Notes: generated by a model not told the origin, from the letters alone. 64,000 nucleotides of DNA from Herbihabitans rhizosphaerae (GCF_004216555.1 NZ_SGWQ01000002.1:155219-219218), one strand, 5' to 3'; positions 22,000 to 34,984 are shown, counted from the first letter of the stretch. Translations and numbers: made by a program.

Positions 22000-22488
22000 T
22001 CAGTCCTCTTTGGACGGACGAGCTTCCGGAGGAAGCACGCCCCAGTCGATCATGCGCTCGGTCAGCTCGCCGGGCGTCATGTCGTAGATGATCGCCAGCG
22101 ACCGCAGGTCCTCGGTACGAATGGACAGCACCTTGCCGTTGTAGTCGCCGCGCTGGCTCTGGATCGTCGCCGCGTACCGCGCCAGTGGCCCGACCTTCTC
22201 GGCCGGTAGCTGTTGCAGACGTTCCAGGTTGATCACGATCTTCGTTGCGGGCTCCGCACCCGACGGCACCCGGCCCTCCGGCAGCAACTCGACCACGGGC
22301 ACCCCGTAGAAGTCGGCGAGCTCCGCCAGCTTCTGCACCGTCACCGCGCGGTCGCCCCGCTCGTAGGAACCAACGACGACGGCCTTCCAGCGGCCGCCGG
22401 ACTTCTGCTCGACGCCGTGCAGGGACAGGCCCTGCTGCTGCCGAATACCTCGGAGCTTGGCTCCCAGCGCCTTGGCGTAGTCGCCCAT
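22000..22488 (-). CDS. bldD: BldD, c-di-GMP-controlled developmental regulator
   Basis: A 162-residue transcription factor. The N-terminal XRE-type helix-turn-helix (residues ~5-70: [19 protein letters not shown] ... [20 protein letters not shown]) is close to Streptomyces BldD. The C-terminal domain carries the c-di-GMP motif RGD-x8-RxxD: RGD at 113-115 and RTED at 124-127. In streptomycetes a c-di-GMP tetramer joins two C-terminal domains so the dimer represses sporulation genes. Start chosen at MGDYAKAL because GGAG lies upstream; an in-frame start at 22533 would add 15 unlikely residues. Confidence 0.95.
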   Translation of the reverse strand: MGDYAKALGAKLRGIRQQQGLSLHGVEQKSGGRWKAVVVGSYERGDRAVTVQKLAELADFYGVPVVELLPEGRVPSGAEPATKIVINLERLQQLPAEKVGPLARYAATIQSQRGDYNGKVLSIRTEDLRSLAIIYDMTPGELTERMIDWGVLPPEARPSKED

Positions 22489-22567
22489 GTGGCGGTTCTC
22501 CGTTCGTTCGCCCTGTCGGTCCGGACCGGCCAACAGGGTCTTCCTCAGATCGATACGCAGAGTAATG

Positions 22568-22582
22568 GTTACCCACGGTTGT
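22568..22582. promoter_or_regulatory. Possible BldD-binding box upstream of bldD
   Basis: The stretch gTtACcCAcgGTtgt partly fits the BldD-box consensus known from Streptomyces (TnACnC-A/T-GnGTnA), with two mismatches. It lies about 80 nt before the bldD start, in the divergent region shared with the pyr operon. Autorepression is known for bldD in S. coelicolor, but this match is only suggestive. Confidence 0.3.
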
Positions 22583-22702
22583 CACCAGGTCAAGCTGATC
22601 TCGGTGGTCCGTGTGGGCGAAACGCCTCACACCACCCGGATGGTGGATCCGTTTCGCCTGATACCGTGCGATAGAGCCCCAGGTCCGAGGGTAGATCGAC
22701 AT

Positions 22703-22739
22703 CCTTTAACGACCCGTCCCGAGAGGCGGGGAAGGAGGT
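22703..22739 (+). promoter_or_regulatory. PyrR-binding RNA hairpin overlapping the pyrR ribosome-binding site
   Basis: The leader contains TCCCGAGAGG, which matches the PyrR-loop consensus (UCCnGnGAGG). It lies between CCCG (22713-22716) and CGGG (22727-22730). An outer stem can pair CCTT (22703-22706) with AAGG (22732-22735), which includes the start of the Shine-Dalgarno GGAAGGAGG of pyrR. PyrR bound to UMP would stabilise this fold and hide the ribosome-binding site. Translational control of this kind is documented in Mycobacterium smegmatis. The pairing was drawn by eye. Confidence 0.7.
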
Positions 22740-22744
22740 CCTCC

Positions 22745-23338
22745 GTGGCGCCGCGCAACCGTGGCGCGACGGATCCGGCCGAGCCGCGTGAGCTGCTCTC
22801 GGCCGGGGACGTCGCGCGCACCGTCGCCCGAATGGCCCATCAGATCATCGAGAAGACCGCACTCGGCGCGTCCGACGCTCCGCCGATCGTGCTACTCGGG
22901 ATCCCCACTCGCGGTGCCCCTCTCGCGCACCGGCTCGCCGGCCGGGTCGCCGAATTCAGCGGCGTGACCGTGCCGGCCGGAGTGCTCGACATCACGCTGT
23001 ACCGCGACGACCTGCGGCGCCGGCCCAACCGCCCGCTGGAGCAGACGTCGCTGCCCGACGACGGGATCGATGGCCGTCTGGTGGTTCTGGTCGACGACGT
23101 CCTGTACTCCGGGCGCACCATCCGAGCCGCGTTGGACGCGCTGCGCGACCACGGCCGGCCACGCGCGGTGCAACTCGCCGTGCTGGTCGACCGTGGCCAC
23201 CGCGAACTGCCGATCAGGGCCGACTACGTGGGTAAGAACGTGCCCACGTCGCGCGAAGAGGAGGTGGCCGTGCTGCTCACGGAGACCGACGAGCGGGACG
23301 CGGTGCTGCTGCGCCGCAAGACCGAGGTGGTGTCGTGA
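22745..23338 (+). CDS. pyrR: Bifunctional pyr operon regulator / uracil phosphoribosyltransferase PyrR
   Basis: A 197-residue PRT-fold protein. The PRPP-binding motif is [29 protein letters not shown] is the RNA/nucleotide-binding loop region, and [17 protein letters not shown] is the N-terminal core. It binds UMP and pyr-leader RNA to reduce pyr gene expression. GTG 22745 is chosen for the GGAAGGAGG directly upstream. The first ~20 residues form a short charged extension. It overlaps pyrB by GTGA and leads the operon. Confidence 0.95.
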   Translation: MAPRNRGATDPAEPRELLSAGDVARTVARMAHQIIEKTALGASDAPPIVLLGIPTRGAPLAHRLAGRVAEFSGVTVPAGVLDITLYRDDLRRRPNRPLEQTSLPDDGIDGRLVVLVDDVLYSGRTIRAALDALRDHGRPRAVQLAVLVDRGHRELPIRADYVGKNVPTSREEEVAVLLTETDERDAVLLRRKTEVVS

Positions 23339-24267
23339 AGCACCTGCTGGCCACCGAGGGGCTCGACGTCGGCACCGCGACGACGATCCTGGACACCGCC
23401 GAGCGGCTCAAGGCGACACTGCTCGGGCGCGAGGTGAAGAAGCTGCCCACGCTGCGCGGCCGCACAGTGATCACGATGTTCTACGAGAACTCCACCCGGA
23501 CAAGGGTTTCCTTCGAGATCGCCGGCAAGTGGATGAGCGCGGACGTGGTGAACGTCTCCTCCGGCGGCTCCAGCGTCGGCAAGGGCGAGTCGCTGCGAGA
23601 CACGGCGCTCACCCTTGCGGCGGCCGGCGCGGACTGCGTGATCGTGCGGCACCCGGCCTCCGGGGCGGCGCACCGGCTGGCCGGCTGGCTGGCCGAGGCG
23701 GGCACCAGCGTGGTGAACGCCGGCGACGGAACGCACGAGCACCCCACGCAGGCGCTGCTGGACGCGGCCACCCTGCGCGAGCGGCTGTCCACTGTGGACG
23801 GTCGCAAGGTGGTGATCGTCGGGGACGTGCTGCACAGCAGGGTGGCGCGGTCGAACGTGCACCTGTTGAGCGCGCTGGGCGCCGAGGTGGTGCTGGTCGC
23901 GCCGCCGACGCTGCTGCCGGCCGGCGTGCGCTCCTGGCCGGCCACCGTGTCGCACGACCTGGACGCCGAGTTGCCGACCGCCGACGCGGTGATGATGCTT
24001 CGCGTGCAGGCCGAGCGCATGCACGGCGGATTCTTTCCTTCGGCGCGGGAGTACTCGATCCACTACGGGCTCAACGAGAAGCGGCTCGGCCTGCTGCCGG
24101 AGCACGCCGCGGTGCTGCACCCGGGGCCGATGCTGCGCGGCATGGAGATCGCCTCGCGGGTGGCCGACTCGCCGAGTTCGGTGATCACCGAGCAGGTGCG
24201 CAACGGCGTGCACGTGCGGATGGCCGTGTTGTACCACCTGCTGGCCGGAGAAGAGGAGGCGGCGTGA
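23335..24267 (+). CDS. pyrB: Aspartate carbamoyltransferase catalytic subunit
   Basis: A 310-residue enzyme joining carbamoyl phosphate and aspartate. The carbamoyl-phosphate site is [13 protein letters not shown], with [12 protein letters not shown]; the aspartate domain has MLRVQAERM and [12 protein letters not shown]. No regulatory-chain gene (pyrI) is present, as in other actinobacteria. The GTG start overlaps the pyrR stop and the stop overlaps the pyrC start (both GTGA). A GTCCAC-T-GTGGAC palindrome is at 23787-23799 (L-S-T-V-D-G). Confidence 0.97.
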   Translation: MKHLLATEGLDVGTATTILDTAERLKATLLGREVKKLPTLRGRTVITMFYENSTRTRVSFEIAGKWMSADVVNVSSGGSSVGKGESLRDTALTLAAAGADCVIVRHPASGAAHRLAGWLAEAGTSVVNAGDGTHEHPTQALLDAATLRERLSTVDGRKVVIVGDVLHSRVARSNVHLLSALGAEVVLVAPPTLLPAGVRSWPATVSHDLDAELPTADAVMMLRVQAERMHGGFFPSAREYSIHYGLNEKRLGLLPEHAAVLHPGPMLRGMEIASRVADSPSSVITEQVRNGVHVRMAVLYHLLAGEEEAA

Positions 24268-25565
24268 AGCCGTTGGTGTTGAAGGGAATCCGGCCGTACG
24301 GCGAGGGCGAGCCGGTGGACGTGCTGGTCCGCGACGGCGTGATCGAGGCTGTTGGTTCTGAGATCGGGTCCACGGTCGAGGGTGACGCCGAGGCGGTGGA
24401 CGTGCGCGGCATGATCGCGCTGCCCGGCTTCGTCGACCTGCACACGCACCTGCGCGAGCCGGGCCGCGAGGACACCGAGACGATCGAGACCGGATCGGTC
24501 GCCGCCGCGCTCGGCGGGTACACCGCCGTGTTCGCCATGGCCAACACCGATCCGGTCGCGGACAACGCGGTGATCGTGGAGCACGTGTGGCGGCGCGGCC
24601 AGGAGGTCGGGCTGGTCGACGTGCACCCGGTCGGCGCGGTCACCGTCGGGCTCGAGGGCAAGCGGCTCGCCGAGCTGGGCACGATGGCGCGCAGCGCGGC
24701 GAACGTGCGGGTGTTCTCCGACGACGGCCACTGCGTGGACGATCCGCTGATCATGCGTCGCGCGCTGGAGTACTCCACCGCGCTGGACGTGGTGATCGCA
24801 CAGCACGCCGAGGAGCCGAGGTTGACCGTCGGCGCGCAGGCGCACGAGGGCGAGCAGGCCGCGCGGCTCGGGCTCGCCGGGTGGCCCGCGGTCGCCGAGG
24901 AGTCGATCGTGGCGCGGGACTGTCTGCTGGCCGCGGCGGCCGGCGCGCGGCTGCACGTCTGCCACGTGTCGACCTCCGGCACGGCGGACATCCTCCGGTG
25001 GGCGAAGGCGCGCGGCACCGACGTCTCCGCCGAGGTGTGTCCGCACCACCTGCTGCTGGACGACGCGCGGCTGGCCACGTTCGACCCGGTGAACAAGGTC
25101 AACCCGCCGCTGCGCGAGTCCGACGACGTGGCGGCGCTGCGGCAGGCGTTGGCCGACGGCACGGTCGACTGCGTGGCCACCGACCACGCGCCGCACGCCC
25201 CGCAGGACAAGGACTGTGAGTGGTCGGCTGCCCGGCCCGGGATGCTCGGACTGCAGACCGCGCTGTCCATCGTGGTGGAGACAATGGTGCGACCGGGCCT
25301 GCTCGACTGGCGCGGGGTCGCCCGGGTGATGAGCGAGCGACCGGCCGAGATCGCCGGACTGCCCGACCAGGGCCGGCCGATCGCCGTCGGCGAGCCGGCG
25401 AACCTGGTGCTGGTCGACCCGGACACGACCTGGACGGTGCGTGGTGCCGAGCTGGCGAGTCTCGCGGACAACACGCCGTACGAGGGCATGGAGCTGCCCG
25501 CCGTGATCGACACCGTGCTGCTGCGCGGGGAGATCACCGTGCGAGAGGGAAAGGTGAACCGATGA
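24264..25565 (+). CDS. pyrC: Dihydroorotase
   Basis: A 433-residue type I dihydroorotase cyclising carbamoyl-aspartate. Metal-binding motif [15 protein letters not shown] and the late Asp in [16 protein letters not shown] are clear, with the substrate loop [12 protein letters not shown]. The start GTG overlaps the pyrB stop, and the stop overlaps the next gene by ATGA. Length and order match actinobacterial pyr operons. Confidence 0.96.
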   Translation: MKPLVLKGIRPYGEGEPVDVLVRDGVIEAVGSEIGSTVEGDAEAVDVRGMIALPGFVDLHTHLREPGREDTETIETGSVAAALGGYTAVFAMANTDPVADNAVIVEHVWRRGQEVGLVDVHPVGAVTVGLEGKRLAELGTMARSAANVRVFSDDGHCVDDPLIMRRALEYSTALDVVIAQHAEEPRLTVGAQAHEGEQAARLGLAGWPAVAEESIVARDCLLAAAAGARLHVCHVSTSGTADILRWAKARGTDVSAEVCPHHLLLDDARLATFDPVNKVNPPLRESDDVAALRQALADGTVDCVATDHAPHAPQDKDCEWSAARPGMLGLQTALSIVVETMVRPGLLDWRGVARVMSERPAEIAGLPDQGRPIAVGEPANLVLVDPDTTWTVRGAELASLADNTPYEGMELPAVIDTVLLRGEITVREGKVNR

Positions 25566-26071
25566 CCAGGACGTTGCTGGTGCTGCTCATCGCGGCGATC
25601 TTCGCGCTGTGCGTGGCCGGGATGCTGTGGGGCTACCGCAACCGCGCGCGACGCCAGGCCGCCGTGCTGCCGCCGTTCCCCGAACCGCCCGCCGACCTCG
25701 GCGCCGAGCGGCTGACCACGACCGGCGTGTACGCGAGCACCACCACCGACGCGAGCTGGCAGGACCGGATCGCGATCGGCGACATCGGACACCGCTCCGC
25801 CGCCACGCTGCGACTGCACGACGCGGGCCTGCTGGTCGAGCGGGACGGCGCGAGCCCGGTGTGGATCCCCGCCGAGTCACTGGTGCAGAGCCGGACCTCG
25901 GCCGGACACGCCGGCAAGGTGATGGGCGGCGACGGCGTGCTGGTGATCCGCTGGCGGCTCGGCGAGCAGTTGCTGGATACCGGATTCCGGGGCGACGACA
26001 AGGACGTCTACCCAGAGTGGTCCGACGCGATCACCGAACTCGTTGGCGCACAAGGAAAGGCGGTCTCATGA
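25562..26071 (+). CDS. PH-like domain membrane protein of the pyr operon
   Basis: A 169-residue protein with one N-terminal transmembrane helix ([20 protein letters not shown]) and a cytosolic PH-like domain ([20 protein letters not shown] ... [20 protein letters not shown]). An equivalent gene lies between pyrC and carA in mycobacteria and most actinomycetes (Rv1382-type), but its role is unknown. ATGA overlaps on both sides couple it to pyrC and carA. A CGTTG-GCGCA-CAAGG repeat lies near its 3' end (26041-26055). Confidence 0.85.
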   Translation: MTRTLLVLLIAAIFALCVAGMLWGYRNRARRQAAVLPPFPEPPADLGAERLTTTGVYASTTTDASWQDRIAIGDIGHRSAATLRLHDAGLLVERDGASPVWIPAESLVQSRTSAGHAGKVMGGDGVLVIRWRLGEQLLDTGFRGDDKDVYPEWSDAITELVGAQGKAVS

Positions 26072-27198
26072 GCGCGACGTCTCCAGCGGCGCTGGTGCTC
26101 GAGGACGGCAAGGTGCTGCGCGGCGAGTCCTACGGCGCGCTCGGCGCCACGCTCGGCGAGGCGGTGTTCTGTACCGGTATGACGGGCTATCAGGAGACGC
26201 TGACCGACCCGTCCTACCACCGGCAGATCGTCACGCAGACCGCGCCGCACATCGGTAACACCGGGTGGAACGACGAGGACGACGAGTCGGCCAGGATCTG
26301 GGTCGCCGGGTATGTGGTGCGCGATCCCGCGCGCACGCCGTCCAACTGGCGGTCGAAGCGCACGCTGGACGAGGAGCTGGCCCGCCAGGGAATCGTCGGC
26401 ATCAGCGGTGTGGACACCCGGATGCTGACCCGCCACCTGCGTGAGCGCGGGGCGATGCGGGCGGGCGTGTTCTCCGGCGACGAGCTGGCGAGCGTGGACG
26501 ACATGGTGGCGCGCGTGTTGGACAGCCCGTCCATGGTCGGCGCCGACCTCGCCGGAGATGTCTCCACCGTGAAGCCGTACGTGGTGAAACCCAAGGGCGA
26601 CAAGCGGTTCCGGGTGGCGGCCATCGATCTCGGCATCAAGTCGAACACGCCGAGGATGATGGCCGAGCGCGGTATCGAGGTGCACGTGCTGCCGTCGACG
26701 TCCACAGTGGACGATCTGCTGGCGATCGAGCCGGACGGCGTGTTCCTGTCCAACGGCCCTGGCGATCCGGCCGCGATGGACGACACGGTGGAGCTGACAA
26801 AGGCGGTGCTGGGGCGGCGGATTCCGCTGTTCGGGATCTGCTTCGGCAACCAGATTCTCGGGCGGGCACTGGGTATGGGCACCTTCAAGCTGCGCTACGG
26901 CCACCGTGGAGTGAACATCCCGGTGATCGATGTGGACACCGGCCGGGTGGCGATCACCGCGCAGAACCACGGGTTCGCGCTGGCGGGTGAGCCGGGGGAG
27001 CGGTTCGACACCCCGTTCGGCGCGGCGAAGGTGAGTCACTACTGCCCGAACGACGGCTGCGTGGAGGGCGTGCGCGCGCTGGACGTGCCCGCGTTCTCCG
27101 TGCAGTACCACCCGGAGGCGGCGGCCGGCCCGCACGACGCGGCGCCGCTGTTCGACGAGTTCTGCGAGCTCATGACGAAGTCGGCGAAGGTGTCCTGA
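26068..27198 (+). CDS. carA: Carbamoyl-phosphate synthase small (glutaminase) chain
   Basis: A 376-residue subunit that hydrolyses glutamine and passes ammonia to CarB. The class I amidotransferase triad appears as Cys in [17 protein letters not shown] and His/Glu in [13 protein letters not shown]; the N-terminal CarA domain has [17 protein letters not shown] and [15 protein letters not shown]. The stop TGA overlaps the ATG of the inserted ATPase gene (TGATG). A GTCCAC-A-GTGGAC palindrome is at 26700-26712. carB normally follows directly; here 1.8 kb intervenes. Confidence 0.97.
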   Translation: MSATSPAALVLEDGKVLRGESYGALGATLGEAVFCTGMTGYQETLTDPSYHRQIVTQTAPHIGNTGWNDEDDESARIWVAGYVVRDPARTPSNWRSKRTLDEELARQGIVGISGVDTRMLTRHLRERGAMRAGVFSGDELASVDDMVARVLDSPSMVGADLAGDVSTVKPYVVKPKGDKRFRVAAIDLGIKSNTPRMMAERGIEVHVLPSTSTVDDLLAIEPDGVFLSNGPGDPAAMDDTVELTKAVLGRRIPLFGICFGNQILGRALGMGTFKLRYGHRGVNIPVIDVDTGRVAITAQNHGFALAGEPGERFDTPFGAAKVSHYCPNDGCVEGVRALDVPAFSVQYHPEAAAGPHDAAPLFDEFCELMTKSAKVS

Positions 27199-28349
27199 TG
27201 ACCATGTTGATCGACCGGCTCAGTGTCCGGAACTATCGGGTGTTGCGGGATGTGACCCTGTCCGATCTCACGCCGTTGACGGTTCTGCTCGGTCCGAACG
27301 GCAGCGGGAAGTCGACCGTTCTCGACACGCTGGCGTTCCTCGCCGAGGCGGTTGAGGACGGGCTCGGCACGGCGGTGGGCGCTCGGGGCGGTTTCGGGGA
27401 GCTGCGCACCTTCGGCTCGGAGGGGCCGGTGGCGATCGAGTTGGATGTCCGCTCCGAGGCCGGCCGATTCCACTACCGCCTCTCGTTCGACAGTGCGGAG
27501 GTGCCGATTGACGAGATTCTGTCGTGGCAATCGGCTGATTCTGAGCTGCGCCCGTTGCTGGAGTTTCGAAACGGAAACGGTGTTACCTACGACGAGAACG
27601 CCAACCAAGAGTCGGAAGTGCTCGCCGACGCTAGCCTGCTGGCGCTAGATACGTTTGGTCGGATCAATCGTTACCGGGAGATCGCGGAACTTCGGCGGTT
27701 CATTCTGAGGTGGCGACAGGTGAACATCGAGGTGGCTCGCGTCCGAGCAGGTGCAGCGGACCCAGGCGAGCAGTATGGGCTGTTTTCTGACGGCTCGAAT
27801 CTCGCCTCGGCTGTGGCGAGACTGTGGAATAGCGGTCCCGACGCACATGATGAGCTCGAACGTACTCTGCGAAAGTTTGTCCCGAAGCTTGATTCCGTCG
27901 CCCTTGGCTCGGATGACAACGGTTGGTTGATAGTACAAACAAAGGACTTTGCCTTCGAACAGCATGCCGATCCAGACGCGGTTTCGGAGGGAACCCTGCG
28001 GTTGTTGGCACAGTTGGTTGCGCTCAGGCAACCACGGGCGTCCGCGCTGATGGTCGAGGAGCCGGAGAACAACGTGCATCCTCGGATGCACTATCGCCTT
28101 GCCGAGGAGTTCCGCTTCGCTTCGGCGGATCGACAAGTGCTTGTTGCGACACACGCGCCCAGGTTCGTCGATGCCGTTCGGCCAGACGAGCTGTGGGCGC
28201 TGTATCGCGATGACGATGGGTACGCGCGCGTGCGGCGCGCGGCGGATGAGCCCAGACTCATGGCGATGCTCGACGCCGGTGGCTCACTGGGGGAGCTGTG
28301 GGCCGAGGGGTACTTCCGGGGCGGTATCGCCGAGGAGGACTCCCCGTGA
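27198..28349 (+). CDS. AAA/ABC-type ATPase (AAA_21, OLD-like) of a two-gene defence-like cassette
   Basis: A 383-residue SMC/ABC-like ATPase. Walker A is GPNGSGKST at 32-40. A long middle insertion follows, then the signature-like SEGT (263-266), Walker B LMVEEPE (~284-290) with NNVHP after it, and a switch His in VATHAPRF (His319). Such AAA_21 ATPases are effectors or sensors in OLD, PARIS, AbiL and related phage-defence systems. The gene starts inside the carA stop (TGATG) and overlaps the DUF4276 gene by GTGA. Its base composition is visibly less GC-rich than carA/carB, a mark of acquisition. Confidence 0.85.
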   Translation: MTMLIDRLSVRNYRVLRDVTLSDLTPLTVLLGPNGSGKSTVLDTLAFLAEAVEDGLGTAVGARGGFGELRTFGSEGPVAIELDVRSEAGRFHYRLSFDSAEVPIDEILSWQSADSELRPLLEFRNGNGVTYDENANQESEVLADASLLALDTFGRINRYREIAELRRFILRWRQVNIEVARVRAGAADPGEQYGLFSDGSNLASAVARLWNSGPDAHDELERTLRKFVPKLDSVALGSDDNGWLIVQTKDFAFEQHADPDAVSEGTLRLLAQLVALRQPRASALMVEEPENNVHPRMHYRLAEEFRFASADRQVLVATHAPRFVDAVRPDELWALYRDDDGYARVRRAADEPRLMAMLDAGGSLGELWAEGYFRGGIAEEDSP

Positions 28350-28973
28350 GACCTTCGTCGCCGGTCACGGTGGAGTTGTTGCTCGAAGAGCCCTCTGCGG
28401 AAGTTGCCTTGCGAATCCTCATGCCGAAGATCGTTCCCGGTGTGCAGGTCAATCCAGTGAGCTTCCCCGGTAAGGCCGCGCTGTTGAAGAAGCTTCCTCA
28501 GCGCTTGCGTGGCTATGCCACATGGGCGCCCGTAGCTGGTCACAAAGTAGTCATCCTTGTTGATCGGGATGATGACGACTGCAAGGAATTGAAGCACCGG
28601 CTCGATGACATTGCGGAGTCGAGTGGACTGGCTGTTGCTTCACGAGGGCGAGTGGGCACCGTACTAAATCGGGTCGTGATCGAGGAACTGGAGGCCTGGT
28701 TCTTCGGTGAGGTCGACGCGCTTCGCGCGGCGTACCCGAGATTGCCGGCGAGTATTGGACAGCAGGCAGCCTACCGCGATCCAGATGCGATTCGCGGCGG
28801 AACGTGGGAGGCACTGGAGCGAGTGCTGCAGGCTCACGGGTGTCACCGCGAACGGCTGGCGAAGTTGACCGCAGCAGAGGAAATCGCGGTCCACATGGAC
28901 GTTGATAAGAACAGATCGCGAAGCTTTCAGGTATTTCGTGATGGCTTGCGGCGCCTGGTGAGCGGAGATACAG

Positions 28974-28981
<8 letters not shown>
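28346..28981 (+). CDS. DUF4276-family (Toprim-like) protein, partner of the ATPase
   Basis: A 211-residue protein. The N-terminal [19 protein letters not shown] supplies a conserved Glu, and [16 protein letters not shown] a DxD-type acidic cluster. This is the layout of Toprim-like nucleases and of DUF4276 proteins that accompany AAA ATPases. [17 protein letters not shown] carries further acidic residues. GTG 28346 overlaps the ATPase stop. Its own stop lies 8 nt inside carB, so carB translation is likely coupled to it. Nuclease activity is inferred from the family, not shown. Confidence 0.78.
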
Positions 28982-32291
<3,310 letters not shown>

Positions 32292-32299
32292 CGGCGCAC

Positions 32300-33133
32300 T
32301 CAGCGGCGCAGCAGCGTTTCCGCATGCGCCGCGAGCGGGTCCGCGAGGTCGGGAAAGTCGCCGCCGTCGATGCGTCGAAGGAGCCGCGCGATCACGCAGA
32401 GCTGGGCAACACGTCCGCCGCGTGAATCGAGTTTGTCCGCGAACAGGGCGCGAACGCGTTCCGCCGTGGGCGGGCGCGCCAGGCTGAAGCAGTACAGCGT
32501 CGCGGCGTCGGTTCCCTCGGGGCCACGCCCCCACAGTTCCCAGTCCAGGAGCCCGAACTGGGGACGGAAAAGGTTGGACCAATGGAGATCGCCGTGCACG
32601 GTCTCCCATCTGGTGACGGTGGTGTCGGCGTTGGGGCCGAAGCGTTCCGTGATCCGTTCGGCGACCTTGGCCTGGTCGGCGTTGACGCGACTGGTCGGCA
32701 CGCGGCTGAGCTGATCGAGCGCCTGGGCCAGATGTTCCCACCAGGTGTCGGACAGATCGGGGTCCGTGCGCAGTACGTCGGTGGGCGAGCACGGCTTGCC
32801 GGAGAGCAAGGTCATGACCTCGGCGCGCTGATTTCGCCAGTCGAACTCGGACCACTCATACACATCGAGTACGCGAGGTTTGGCAATACCGGTGACTGTG
32901 TTCGCGTCGAGAGTTCCGGTCCAATGATCTCCTTGCGCCCACTCGAGTTCTTGGGACACGACCCGCAGCCAACGATCGCCGTCCTGGCTGTAGGCGCGGC
33001 TCCCGATCGACCGGAGTCGCCAGCCGTAGACGGGTTCGCCCGCGAGCACGAGCCCGAAGTGGTCGGCGGCGTGGGCGAGGTTGTCGCGCATCCATGCGGC
33101 GAACTGCTCGTCGGCGTCCGTCGTGTCGCTCAT
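32300..33133 (-). CDS. Aminoglycoside phosphotransferase-like kinase
   Basis: A 277-residue protein with the APH/choline-kinase catalytic motif HGDLHWSN (His180-Gly-Asp182) and the metal-binding Asp in LLDWELWGRGPEG (~197). The N-terminal lobe is not clearly canonical (no obvious Gly loop), which is common in this divergent superfamily. Its substrate cannot be named, and antibiotic resistance should not be assumed. It is convergent with carB (8-nt gap), and its ATG overlaps the stop of a short upstream reading frame (ATGA). First gene of the carB-pyrF insertion. Confidence 0.75.
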   Translation of the reverse strand: MSDTTDADEQFAAWMRDNLAHAADHFGLVLAGEPVYGWRLRSIGSRAYSQDGDRWLRVVSQELEWAQGDHWTGTLDANTVTGIAKPRVLDVYEWSEFDWRNQRAEVMTLLSGKPCSPTDVLRTDPDLSDTWWEHLAQALDQLSRVPTSRVNADQAKVAERITERFGPNADTTVTRWETVHGDLHWSNLFRPQFGLLDWELWGRGPEGTDAATLYCFSLARPPTAERVRALFADKLDSRGGRVAQLCVIARLLRRIDGGDFPDLADPLAAHAETLLRR

Positions 33134-33249
33134 GTCTCGGTGATGTGCCTCAGGTAGAAAGAGGGGTCGTCGAGGTAGCGCCGCCAGTGAGCGACCAGTT
33201 CAAGGTCTGCCCATTTGCTCCGCCGCTGCCCGTGGTCGCCGACTTGTCT
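33130..33249 (-). pseudogene. 3' fragment of an unidentified gene coupled to the phosphotransferase
   Basis: On the minus strand a frame ending ...QRRSKWADLELVAHWRRYL followed by DDPSFYLRHITET stops at 33130, and this TGA overlaps the ATG of the phosphotransferase. The residue mix (Trp, Tyr, His, acidic/basic spacing) looks like genuine protein, but I see no good start codon or complete domain. A decayed or truncated upstream operon member is the simplest reading. A plus-strand frame over the same bases is an alternative. Confidence 0.35.
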
Positions 33250-33315
33250 CCGTTTCGAGATAGTTGGTGCTGGAGGCTTTCGACTCCTATAGTTCTCGTC
33301 GATGTAGGGTCTGGT

Positions 33316-33969
33316 ATGGACTTTCGCACGGTTGCCGGTAAGTCGGTGAGGCGTCCGATCGATGTCGAGGACTTGCCGTCCTCGGACCTCTCTCTGTCCG
33401 GCCCGTTTGTGTACAGCGATTGCCAGGCAGAGGACGTTGATCAGTCTGCCGTGGTTGGGCAGGGTTCGCTGCATCATGTGGTGGTATCGCAGTCATCGTT
33501 GGCAGAATCCCGGTTCACAGAGCTTGAGTTGTCAGACGTCGCCCTCCGCCATGTCGCCGTGTCGAACGCATCATGGGAGCAAGCGTCGGCGCGGCGAGTG
33601 GAAGTCGTTGGCTGCCAAGCGATTGGTCTGCGATTGGGACTGGTCAAGGCGGAAGACCTCTATCTTGAGGATTGCAAGCTTGATTACGCGCGCGTTGATG
33701 TGGAACGGCAGCGTGGCGTGGTCGTGTTCCATCGGTGCACGTTCAGGGAGGCCACGCTCGGCGGCGACCTGTCCGGAATGGTGTTTTCGGAGTGCGAGTT
33801 CGCTGGGGCGGAGTTCCAGGCCCGCCGGGCCGTGGACTGCGATATGACTTCGTCGCGCTTGGTTGGTGCGTCGGGTCTGCTGACGTTGGCGGGGGCGTCG
33901 ATAACCGAGGACCAGGCGGTCACGCTGGCTGGGCAGCTCGCTGCCGAGGTGGGTTTCGTCATTTCCTAG
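33316..33969 (+). CDS. Pentapeptide-repeat-like beta-helix protein
   Basis: A 217-residue protein with a loose five-residue periodicity, for example SSLAESRFTELELSDVALRH followed by VAVSNASWEQASARRVEV, and later CTFREATLGGDLSGMVFSEC. These fit a right-handed quadrilateral beta-helix. Some such proteins mimic DNA and protect gyrase, but no function can be read here. ATG 33316 is chosen because it begins the folded region; a longer frame extends upstream. Codon use is less GC-rich than the core genes. Its 3' end overlaps the convergent radical SAM gene by 11 nt. Confidence 0.6.
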   Translation: MDFRTVAGKSVRRPIDVEDLPSSDLSLSGPFVYSDCQAEDVDQSAVVGQGSLHHVVVSQSSLAESRFTELELSDVALRHVAVSNASWEQASARRVEVVGCQAIGLRLGLVKAEDLYLEDCKLDYARVDVERQRGVVVFHRCTFREATLGGDLSGMVFSECEFAGAEFQARRAVDCDMTSSRLVGASGLLTLAGASITEDQAVTLAGQLAAEVGFVIS

Positions 33970-34828
33970 GCGGTAGGCAGTTCGGCCGGCAACTGATGGG
34001 GTTGCACCGAGGACTGCACGAGGGGTTGCACTCAGGATGGCATCCCGCTGTGTACGGCTCACATCGCGGATCACACTTCGCGGCGGCTCCGCGCTTGCGG
34101 AAGCTCGCCGCTAGTTCGTCGCGCACCTCGTGAAGGCGCTTGCCGTTGACGATATCCGATAGCGAGCAATCTTGCACGTTTCCGATGGAAAGCCAGCGGG
34201 AGAAGACGCAGGGCCATACCGCGCCGGTCGGAGATACCGCCAGAACCCCGGATGCGCAATTTCCGCATAGCTGCATGGAATCCGGTTTCCGTTGTCGGAT
34301 GCCGCGACCGATCTGCCGTAGCCGGTCGGTGTCGATTTCTTCAACACCAAGGGCTTTCAGTTCTGCGGCAGCATGGTCTGATCGCTGGCTGTCGTGGATG
34401 TCGACTACACCGACCCGCAAGGGGATACCACGGCGCAGCGCTTCGACGATGTTGGCTTTCGTGCGCGTATAACTGCCGCGCCCTTTCGTGATCTTCTCAT
34501 GCTGGCCGGGTTGGTCGCTGTAGTAGCTGGTGGCCAGGCGCACGCCCGGTTGGCTGAACACGTCCCAAAGCTGTGGTGTGATGTGCGTGAGGTTGCTGTA
34601 CACCTCGACTCCCAACCCGTTTCCTAGCCCGTGCTCCACAAGGTCGGGCAGTGATGGGTGCAGGGTTGGTTCCCCTCCGATGAATTGGATCATTCTTACG
34701 CCGAGCGCGGTGGACTGATCGATGACCCTCGTCCAATCCGCTTCGGTCATGACTCCATTTGTCCCGTGCGGACCGGAATCGGCGTAGCAATGAGTGCAAT
34801 GGAGTTGACACTTACCGGTGACCCTCAA
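33959..34828 (-). CDS. Radical SAM protein with Cys-rich tail; 5' end frameshifted
   Basis: The frame encodes a radical SAM enzyme with the [4Fe-4S] motif CQLHCTHCYADSGPHG, the SAM-binding IQFIGGEPTLHP and a SPASM-like region (LCGNCASGVLAVSPTGAVWPC). A C-terminal tail of ~38 residues has eight Cys in C-x-P-x-C-like spacing (KCDPRCEP ... HPECNPSCSPRCNP). The frame begins at a TTG (34828). The natural start is probably ATG 34859 with AAAGGA at 34866-34871: MPTTGLSFVWLE would run straight into VTGKCQLHC if one G of the GGG at 34822-34824 were removed. So either the gene is frameshifted or one base is wrong. Similar enzymes modify ribosomal peptides. Confidence 0.7.
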   Translation of the reverse strand: MRVTGKCQLHCTHCYADSGPHGTNGVMTEADWTRVIDQSTALGVRMIQFIGGEPTLHPSLPDLVEHGLGNGLGVEVYSNLTHITPQLWDVFSQPGVRLATSYYSDQPGQHEKITKGRGSYTRTKANIVEALRRGIPLRVGVVDIHDSQRSDHAAAELKALGVEEIDTDRLRQIGRGIRQRKPDSMQLCGNCASGVLAVSPTGAVWPCVFSRWLSIGNVQDCSLSDIVNGKRLHEVRDELAASFRKRGAAAKCDPRCEPYTAGCHPECNPSCSPRCNPISCRPNCLPPRK

Positions 34829-34984
34829 GCCATACGAACGAAAGCCCTGTTGTCGGCATGATTATTCCTTTCTTCTGCCGTGCAACGGGTTAAGTGTCTG
34901 GAGATACATGTAGTGTGTCTGAGTGATTTCGACTTACTGACACAGTGTTTCTGAGGTGCCGTCGTTTCTGAAGTGCCGTCGATC

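Noticed and set aside
34812-34859. MPTTGLSFVWLEGHR as an independent precursor peptide of the radical SAM enzyme.
   Set aside because: Its first 12 residues match the expected N-terminus of the enzyme itself, so a one-base frameshift explains it better.
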